This document shows, piece after piece, positions 56,001 to 64,000 of a DNA stretch of 64,000 bases. Position numbers and translations under genes: made by a program. The stretch covers positions 2,873,991 to 2,937,990 of the forward strand of contig JAEVLN010000012.1 in the NCBI GenBank assembly GCA_018350325.1, read 5' to 3'. Under the pieces are notes generated by a model. The model did no database searches, was not told where the DNA came from, and saw only the letters and a program-made list of their open reading frames with translations. Origin of the DNA: Globodera rostochiensis. Its lineage: Eukaryota > Nematoda > Chromadorea > Rhabditida > Heteroderidae. Each line of letters begins with the position of its first letter. Position 1 is the first letter of the stretch.

Positions 56001-56342
56001 CATCGTTCACCACGTGCCGACATGGCTGGATTCGTTGGCACTGTGGCTGGGCTATTCAAATAGGTGGCTGGCTCTTCGTTTTTGCTACTGTGCAGAAACC
56101 GACGAAATTTGGGAGGAATCTTATTTTTTGAATGAATTTCCTTTATTTAATTGAACTCTTTAAGCATGCTGAACCCGCTGATTTATTGCAAGTACAACCG
56201 CGAGTTTAGAATTCCATTCCGCGAAATGATTTGTTGTCGCTTCACCACCCTTCAGGATGCAATGCGCAATGAAAGTCTGTTGCAATTCGGGGCTTTTTCA
56301 CGCTATTTTTGGACACAAAATGTTCCTATTCAATTTCATTAA
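53036..56342 (+). CDS. Biogenic-amine (serotonin receptor-like) GPCR
   Basis: Class A receptor. Start [20 protein letters not shown] looks like a signal peptide; the extracellular N-terminus has NYS. TM1 has [19 protein letters not shown]2 [22 protein letters not shown]3 [20 protein letters not shown] with the amine-binding Asp, then [10 protein letters not shown] (DRY). TM4 is [22 protein letters not shown]5 [20 protein letters not shown]. The third intracellular loop is long and has an Asn run of ten. TM6 is [22 protein letters not shown]7 [13 protein letters not shown] then [19 protein letters not shown] (NPxxY). The TM2-TM3 pattern and helix-8 region recall nematode 5-HT receptors such as SER-7, but I cannot fix the ligand. 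The stop used here is at 56340-56342; a good acceptor at about 56428 suggests an alternative last exon to about 56623. Confidence 0.85.
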
Positions 56343-57067
56343 CCCAAAATTATTTGTTAGACTCTGAATTTGTCTTTTTCATCGCCGGAATGAATCATTC
56401 GGCCCCCAATTATTAGTTTTTGCAGGTTATTACGCAAAGTTCGGCTCGCCGCGTTCGCGCAACGGGCGGTTAAATTCGACGGCCTCGCGGAATGGCGCGA
56501 CGGAACGAAGCGACGGGCGAAATAGGCACGGCGACGACGGCAATGGAAAAGGACGGCACTCTTTGGCCGTTGGGCCCGCAACGGCGGACAAACGGAACAG
56601 CAGCCCGGGCGCCTTGGCCAACTGACATTTTCTTCCTTTTCAAAAATTCGCCACTAAAGTTAATTAATTATATAATTATTTAACGCTCATCTTTTTTATG
56701 TTCGTTTTTTAATGTAAAAATTGCATATTCATAGAATGTCGGAGGATAATAATTTGAATAAAACGATGAAATATATTAATTTAGAGTTAATATTTGCACA
56801 ATTATTAAAATTAAATTGCTGATTAAATGGCCACAAAGGAACTAAGTTTGAATACACCTCCCCCCCCCATATTTTGAGACGTTACGAACAATCTAGGGCC
56901 ATTTTTAGTGACTATTTTGATTAGGACAAAAACAAATCTTTAAGTTCAATAAACTGAATGTGGAAATTGAAGCCAATGAGAAATCCAAAAATCACGTAAT
57001 CATTCAAAAGCAAAAGTGAGTCAAAAAGCGTTTGGTCTTTACAGGCAAATCACTTCATAACCATCGG
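56343..57067. other. GPCR 3' region and convergent spacer
   Basis: Contains a strong 3' splice site (TTTTTGCAG near 56428) followed by GC-rich, open sequence to about 56625, a possible alternative C-terminal exon of the receptor. Beyond that it is AT-rich with one C-run (56861-56869). Confidence 0.45.
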
Positions 57068-57727
57068 TCAAGAGGAAAGGCATTCCGCCCTGTCGAGCAG
57101 TTCTTGGGCCAACGCTTTCTGCTCGGTTTGGCTCAACAAAACGTTCTCCGCCAAGGGTTTCAATTCCGCCGCCGCTTTCCTCACATTTTGCGTACTCAAA
57201 GACACCATTTGCTGGTTCTCTTGAAGTAATTCGATGGCCTTCTGAAATTTGAATAAATGAGCAAAAATAGAATCGTTTAATCTTTTATGTTTAAGTGCCA
57301 AAAAGAATGTTCAAATGAATGATCTTTTCTATGCTAATTAAATTTTAAAAATATCGGAATACAAAGGAATTTTGAAGCTTTTTGGGAATGAGATGGGAGG
57401 TACCGGGTTTTCGAAGGAATCTGTTAAAAATACGTCAAATTACAACTTTTACAACAGGGTCCCGGTTTTTTAAAAAACATTAAGGGGGGGGGCAGCCGTA
57501 GAAATTCCCGTCAATTTTCAAAAAATAGTTCCATTGGCTTTCCCCCCCCCCCACGCGTTTCATCCCGCCCAAACCTTGACAATGTATTGGTCTGTTTCCT
57601 CTGTCCGGAGTGCGCTGACTTTTTCTGTTTGTTGTTGCACCTCTTTTTGATAATAATCCACTTCTTGTAAATAACGTTTTAGCACGCCCATTTTTATCTT
57701 CAAGTCTTTCTGCATTTTTGAATCCAT
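57068..57727 (-). CDS. TBCA: Tubulin-specific chaperone A (cofactor A)
   Basis: Helical cofactor that captures beta-tubulin during alpha/beta dimer assembly. Exon 1 reads MDSKMQKDLKIKMGVLKRYL and QEVDYYQKEVQQQTEKVSAL to ETDQYIVK (57727 to about 57581). Exon 2 (57242-57068) reads KAIELLQENQQMVSLSTQNV and ends KALAQELLDRAECLSS, stop 57068-57070. KIKxGVxKRxxxE and the charged three-helix layout match human TBCA, and about 108 residues is the usual length. The intron between them contains a C-run (57542-57551) and a G-run. It lies 6 kb from alpha-tubulin, which may be chance. Confidence 0.88.
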
Positions 57728-60700
57728 CGTTCAACTTTTAGGAGGAACTGAAAGTTATAGTTAGTTCAAGACCTATTAAATTTAAATTCTGGTAGAAGTC
57801 CAAAGTCGAAGAATTTTGTTTAAGGAAAGGGACAAAAGTAAACAAAACGCCAAAAACACTCTTTTTCAAAACGACCCTGGTTCAAATCCGCTCCGCGACA
57901 GACATTTGTTTAGCCGAGGGGTGACGATTTTCACGTTGCTTGGACATAATAAAGGATCGAAAATTGACTGATCCCTTTTGAAAGTGAATAATGTTGCTCT
58001 AACAAATAAGTGCTGCTTCCATCCCATTGTTAAACTTTTAAACTTACTCTGTTTTCTTTCTCTAAATCCTTTTTTTTTGTCGTTTAAAAACGGGCCCCAG
58101 AATTTGTGTTCTCTGCCTGCCAGTTTTATTCGCCCATTCTTTGGCTTTTGCTTCTCGCTCTGTTGAGCCCTTTCCCACCTTTACATTATGCCATCCTCCA
58201 CGGCACACTCCCCTCTTGTATTACCAACCGCCGATGTTGTGCCAAATCGATGCGAAGTAAAGCAGGCTTGTCACCCAACAATGGCGCGTGGGTGGGTGGC
58301 CTCGCAAAGTGTGCCGCCTTCCCCCCTTTGGCGAGTTGCGACCAGCCTTTTTCCTTCCTGGCCAACTCGTCCCAAATATTCTTTCCCTTTTCATCCATTT
58401 TTCTCCTCTCCCGTCGCTTGCGTGCCGTGCCGCCTATTGGAAGCTACGTCGTTCCCTCCCTCCTTCCCTCCCTCTCTCCTTATCCGTGCCCTCGCCATCC
58501 ATCCCTAACGGGGCGAAGGCACACTGGGGGGGGGGGGGGGGGGGGGGACTGCCATCAGCGAAATGCACCAACAACCAAATCCTTTCAAATCCACCAGCAA
58601 ACTTTTTCATCCAATGCTCACTAATCTGTGCTGGTCGGTCGTCCATCCAACGAATTGCCTCCCCCCCCCCCCCCCCCCCCACCAGCTGAATCAATCCGCT
58701 TCGTCCCTTCTTCACTTATCATTTCGCTCCAATTGTGTGTCTAAAAACGTCATCATAATTTATTCTTTTTTTTTCTCGTCTTTTAACCTCAAATTTGTTT
58801 TTTTTTGTTTGCCCTAAAGGCCTTTTATTTCTCATTTTCTTCCCATTAGGTTGGGAAAATGTGTTAAAGATGACTTAGGAGGGGGGGGGGGGAAAGGATT
58901 ATTTGCGTGTTATAGAAAAGATGCGACACGGCAAATAAAAAGGCCGCTAATTTTGTCCAAAAAGTGAGAGTGAATGCCGGTCGTTTTCCGCCTAACGAAA
59001 GCTTTTTTCGCATTTCGATGTTAATCCAAAAATGATTGCCTCGGGCGTCGGGTTGGGTTGGTTAGGTCTAACGCCGTAGGACATTTTCACGACATCGCGT
59101 AAGAAAATGACCTCACTCACATCCACAGAAAACAAATCCTCCGGTGCTGCTGTCATGTAAAAGCCCGTTAGCCCCCCCCCCCCTCTCTCTTTTTCTCTCC
59201 CACCTCTTCTCAAAAATTAATTAATTAGGTATTTACCCTATTCTGTGCTGTCCCCCCCCCCCACCCCCCGCCCATGTTCTCTAGTCCGTGTTGGTGTTGT
59301 TCCCCGCGCCCATGTCCCATCCCTCAACTCCTCCCCCGCCCACTCACTTTTCTTTTTCACCTCTTATGCCACACCATTCCGCGTTAACCCCCCGGGGGGA
59401 CTGCACCGTTCCTGGGGCAACGGCGCGTCGGCACACACTTCCGGCAAAAGCAGCGGCGGCGGCTCGCTTAGTCAGAGTTATCCGTTAGCGGCAAATCGCA
59501 TGCGTTAATCCCTCCGGAGGAATGCACGGGGAGGAAATAACGCCGAGGATTTCTTACTATGTTTGGAGATAGGCAAATTGAATTGATATGTCAATGGAGG
59601 GCATTCGGAAGTTGTTCTTTCCATACGCAAAACATTCTCTTAACCTTCCGGGCCATTAATATGTGCGAAATCCTTTTATTGCAGCATTTAAAGTTAAATT
59701 GGAGGCTCTAAGTGACAAAATATGAAAATACAAAGCGCTCATTTGTTAGCGGACAATTCGTTCATTTCGATTTGCTTTTTGAGGTATTAAGCATTTAATT
59801 ATAACTAATAACTTTAAACAATTTCCGGCCCGCCCCGAGTAATAATAACAAAGGCACATTATGCATCCGCCGGGAACATCCGCCGGTCTTAATTCGAATT
59901 CCCCCAAGCAATCATTAAATTGCGAACTGTCAGCAAAGTAAAGTCCAATGTCTATTATATTTCAAGACAAAAATAACATTTTCCATTAATATGAAGCTAT
60001 TTACAATGTTCTTTAGGGGAGGTTATTCCATTTATATTGGCTGATCATTTACTCCATTCAATTTTAGTAATCGAATATAATCGGAAGACTGAGAAACTTT
60101 CTGAACATTTATTTATTCACGTCGGCGCCCAATTGCTAATTTTGAAGTAAGCGCCCCTACCCAAGAGAAAAAAGTTCATTGTGATGACGATAGGCTGTGA
60201 TGATGCTGTTGATGGACTGTTAGGAGGCTGTGGGGGGGGGGGGGAGGACAGAGCGTGCGTCGTAATAAAAGAATATGCAGTGGAAAAAGCAAAGCAAAGC
60301 AGGAGTTGGATGATCATTTTGGCGAGAGGCCGCACGACGTCGTGGGGAGGGGGGGGGGGGGGGGGGGGGGGGGAGCGTAAAACGAAGGATGAATCGGATT
60401 GTCTGTTGAATTGAAATGGATGAGATGAGGTGAGAAGGGAGGGGGAGGCCGGGGGGGGGGGCGTTTAATTCATCCCCACCGGGGAGAAAGGGGGGGGGGC
60501 GATCGTAACTGCCGCCCCCTCCCCCTTTTCTGTTGAATAATTTGTTGGGCGGCGACGAGTCCCCTCCCCCCCCCCCCACCAATAAATTGAGCGTTGATCT
60601 CTTCGAATTCCGAAAGAAACTCTCTATGTCCCTTCCTTGTTCTAAAAACGGAGTTCCTTCCAGCAGCTAATAAAGTCAATATTCTGACAATAAATTGCTG

Positions 60701-61345
60701 CCCTTTTGCGAGCTATTCTTCGATTCGATTTAATTTTACTTTTATAACTATTTAATATAAATAAACATTTAAAACAAACCAACCAAACCGATATTTTGTG
60801 CTTTACGCCCGCCCTAAATGTAAATGGCAGCAGTGATCTTTTTTCTTTATTCCAGCATCGCATTCCAAAATGCAGGGCAATTTTGGTTCACCCTGTATTA
60901 ATCCGGGTTAAGGAGTTAACTCGGCCTTTTTCCCGTCTTTTGGCTTGCGTCACATCCACCTGGGTTTATTTTTTTCTTAAGGATTTTAACCCTGACTCGA
61001 GGCAGAGTTAATTTAAAACATTAATAAAATTAATAATTATTTTATTATTTACTAAATTCAATTTCATTAATATAGACTGAAGTGGCGGCAACCAAAAATG
61101 ATATGTTACATATAGGCCCGGGTTTTCAAGGACTAAAAAAAAATTTGATAAAGATTAGAATTGAGTAAAAACAACAATAAATGGGCCAAACACAAAAAAT
61201 TATTAATTAATGGTTTTTTTCGGACCGATTGATTTAACGTTTCAAACCAAAACTGTCCCCGACCAAAAACTCATTTATTTTAGTTGGATTTATTTTCTTA
61301 TTATTTATATACCTAAATTTGATTTGCTGCATCGCTTACTATTTG
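57728..61345. other. Long intergenic region with extreme poly-G/poly-C tracts
   Basis: About 3.6 kb without a supported gene. Homopolymers: G22 at 58526-58547, C20 at 58661-58680, G-run 58880-58891, C-runs 59171-59182 and 59252-59261, G-run 60233-60243, G25 at 60349-60373, G-runs 60451-60460 and 60490-60498, C-run 60569-60579. Tyr/Pro-rich open frames across these are chance. It should include the promoters of TBCA (minus) and atf-7 (plus). Confidence 0.6.
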
Positions 61346-64000
61346 ATGAGCAGCGGTAAATTCGATTGGCTTCTTTCTTCACTGACTCCCGAGTCACGTG
61401 AGTTCAACCATTGAACTTAAACTATAGCAATTGCAAGTCGAAAAGGGATAACAATTTTTTTTATAGAAGTGCCGTCGACGGCAGAAATTATCCAGGTGAT
61501 AAAAATTGACAAAAACCCGATTCGGTTAGGGCCAACTCGTTCAGCCCCGGACGTTCACTTTTTTAAATGCCCATTTTGTTTATAACAAACTCAAACCATT
61601 CACAAACAGAAATGCTTGTCTGTAAACCCGTTCGACCTGAAGTTTCGCGAAGCAAATTTGCAGAATAATGGTCAAGGGGGCCAATCTGGCTTCGATCGCT
61701 CGATTGGCAATTCCTGCACCTTACCGACAACATCAGGTCGAGAAATTGAAATTGAACGGCTTGAAAACTCTTAAGGTTCAGGCCTTGGCTCCATTCTAAA
61801 TTTGCCCTCCACATTGTCTTCTTTGAGCAGTACTCATTCGCCGGGGATATTCTCCAACATAAATGTTCTTACAGCTGATATTGAGGGCGAGCTCAGAAAG
61901 ACGATTGACCTTTCTCGGAAAGTCCAACAGGTTAATGGAAACATTGGCAGTGGGAAGAATTGCGGTCCCGACGAAAAAAAATCTTAACAATTTAAAAGGC
62001 ATCTATTAACCTTCAAAAAATGCACTAAAACGTTTGTAATAATGAGGAAACAAAACAATTCATCGTTAACGGGGTCGAAATGTGCAATATAAAAAATTTA
62101 TCAACCTAAAAAAATTGTATTTTGAACTTTCAAAACATATTCGGGTTCGACATTTCGCCAAATCCTGTTCTACGCATTTTTCCACCCAAGAAAACATACA
62201 TTAGTTTTATTTTTTTGGACGACAATAGCATTCTGTGCAAAAATGAATACATTTTTAGCTGCGCGAGAACGGTCGTTTGAGTAAGCAGGAGGACGGGCAA
62301 TTGAAGACGCCTTGCACATCGGACGTGCTCAATGCTGTGCTTGACATGCAGCACATTAACGGTAACGCGGCACAACATAACACCGCCGGCCCCTCCTCTC
62401 CGTTCATCTCCTCCACTTCGTTGTTGGCCGGTCTGAGCGGACTCAAAGCGGCGCTCACCGGCTCTGTCAACCCTTCCGGCCAAGGTTCAGAGTCGGCCAA
62501 GAATGAATTCATTTTATAGCATTTTAATAGTTTTTCTTTCAATTCTTTTTGGTTGGGATGGACGGGAATCCCGTCCATTTTCCCGCCATGGTTTGGTTTT
62601 ATTTAATAAAATTGTTGTTTTCTATTTGTTTGTTTTTTAAGAATCCGGTCCAAACCAGCTGGTACCGACTAGTTCCATTCCTAACTTCAAAGTGGAGACC
62701 GATCTCGACCATGTTGCCATCGGCTGCTCTTCCTTCACTCCGGTCGGAATTCAGGGCAAGACGATGTCGTCACCCGATCTGCACGCCCAATCGATTATTT
62801 CCTCCCGTAAGTACAAAAGAACCCCCCTAGGCAAATAGAATTTCCTTTTGTCAGTTACGCCTACCTCGAAACAGCGCCATTCGCCGGTGTCGCCCCACGA
62901 GGCTCTGCTTGCCCTTCAGCAGGCTTCCTGCTCTTCCACTTTGTCCGTTCCCGTCAACCCCTCCGGCGGGCTGAATAATTCTTCCTTCAGTGCGCAGAGT
63001 AGCCCCGGGGGATCGGGCGGGTCACTGCGCAGCTCTGCGCTTTCGCCCTCATCGCTGAATGGGAGTGGACTGACCGAGTGAGTGAACCGTATAAAGCCGA
63101 ATGCATTTGGGGATTATTAGGAAAAGCAATCAAATTGATTGAAATGATTGGCTTTATATTTTGGAATTACTTTTGATAAGCGAAACTTCCCTTATTTTAG
63201 GCTCATTGCTCCTTCGAGGATATCCCCAATGCTAAGCGGAAACTCAGGCGATGATCCGTGGAAAATCGGCGATGGCACAAAACAACCGATCTGTCCGCCA
63301 CAGATTTCCATTGTGAGGGCTTACAAATCACTTTCTTTGTGTCACAATTTGAAGAAATATGTTTCATTTCAGTCCCAGCAAAGTCCCTATGCAAAAGGGC
63401 CGGATTCGGTCACTTCCAAAACTTCGAGCGATATGAGCAAAGACAGCGTCCACAATGTCCCACCGGGAGGGAAGGAGAAAACGCGCAAATACACAAAGTT
63501 TTGCATCGGAAGGTAAAGCATAACCAAATGCCCCCCGGGGTAAAATGTTCGCTTTCCTTTAGTGCGGACAGCCAAGTGAGTTCCACTCGCGGGGGTCGTG
63601 GCCGAAGATCGATTATAAAGTGAGAAATAAGCGAATATTTAACTAACTATAAAAAACACAGTGAAATGCTCCCGGACGAGCGGCGGCACACAATTTTGGA
63701 ACGAAACAAAGCTGCGGCGGTACGGTATCGGAAGAGGAAGAAGTGAGTTACGATACTTTTCGGGGGTTTTTACGCGAATAAAAGCGAATGGTAGTTTATT
63801 ATTAATTACAAAATTTGATTATTTCTCTTCACCACCGTAACCCAACAATTTTGTAGGGAAGAACATGACGATATGATCACTAGAGTGACTTCAATAGAGC
63901 AAGAGAAGAACGCGCTGGAGGTGGGTAAAGGCCATAAAGTTGGGCCAGTTATGAGACTTAAGTGATTGGTCTTGACCAGCCAAATGAATTGTCCAATTTT
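61346..64000 (+). CDS. atf-7: ATF-7-like bZIP transcription factor (3' end off window)
   Basis: CREB/ATF2-class regulator; in C. elegans ATF-7 acts under p38 PMK-1 in innate immunity. A 10-base first coding exon (ATGAGCAGCG, 61346-61355) joins 61467-61495 in phase to give MSSEVPSTAEIIQ, then CLSVNPFDLKFREANLQNNG (61609-61728), LNLPSTLSSLSSTHSPGIFS with LRKTIDLSRKVQQ (to about 61930), LRENGRLSKQEDGQLKTPCT and SDVLNAVLDM (from 62259), VETDLDHVAIGCSSFTPVGI (62641-), a Ser/Pro-rich part (62855-63080), and QSPYAKGPDSVTSKTSSDMS. The basic region is DERRHTILERNKAAAVRYRK with RKK, followed by EEHDDMITRVTSIEQEKNAL, the start of the leucine zipper, cut by the right edge. The bZIP identity is strong; the first two exons are inferred from phase. 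Confidence 0.85.

Noticed and set aside
57870..57900. GGTTCAAATCC, resembling the B box of a tRNA gene
   Set aside because: No A box or cloverleaf-forming sequence upstream and no matching acceptor stem on either side.
58106..58817. Overlapping open frames of 70-170 codons in the right-hand spacer
   Set aside because: They cross G22 and C20 homopolymers, overlap in several frames and resemble no protein.

Overview
The window is gene-dense nematode nuclear DNA. Almost every gene matches an animal family in nematode form: RPM-1, SEC61A, cyclin H, UVSSA, AMDHD1, ILF2, RPS18, a KAT6-type MYST acetyltransferase, sedoheptulokinase, BRR2, alpha-tubulin, an amine GPCR, tubulin cofactor A and ATF-7. 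Genes are cut into many short exons by small introns, several with apparent GC-AG borders. Intergenic DNA carries many poly-G or poly-C runs of 10 to 25 bases. This style fits a tylenchid, plant-parasitic (cyst-like) nematode; that assignment is inference.

Layout. 1-4031 (-): 5' part of rpm-1, running off the left edge. 5482-7414 (-): sec61a. 7929-9788 (+): cyclin H. 9869-12524 (-): UVSSA, whose start codon lies 112 bp from the divergent start of AMDHD1. 12637-17068 (+): imidazolonepropionase, with a secreted Gln/Gly-repeat protein nested antisense in its largest intron (14237-15607). 17321-18151: a doubtful ORF. 18468-20277 (-): ilf-2. 20485-21051 (-): rps-18, same strand and just upstream of ilf-2. 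21589-28388 (+): KAT6-type acetyltransferase. 28389-31348: 3 kb without genes. 31349-32226 (+): RFamide-type neuropeptide precursor with a MITE in an intron. 32485-35241 (-): coiled-coil protein ending in a KIX domain. 36235-38111 (+): sedoheptulokinase. 38216-38790 (-): small secreted saposin-like protein. 39333-47916 (+): BRR2. 48353-51069 (+): divergent alpha-tubulin. 51070-53035: repeat-rich spacer. 53036-56342 (+): amine GPCR. 57068-57727 (-): tubulin cofactor A. 57728-61345: spacer rich in G/C runs. 61346-end (+): atf-7, bZIP cut by the right edge.

No single pathway unites the window; it is a housekeeping and neuro-signalling neighbourhood. The points most worth checking are the stand-alone KIX protein, the exon-per-peptide neuropeptide gene with its hAT-type MITE, the duplicated 3' splice site and nested gene in AMDHD1, the degenerate second cassette of BRR2, the alpha-tubulin without Lys40, and the two FTP-motif exons in the KAT6 gene. 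I saw no rRNA, convincing tRNA or CRISPR. Exon borders were read by eye from splice signals and family similarity, so gene spans are firmer than individual borders.
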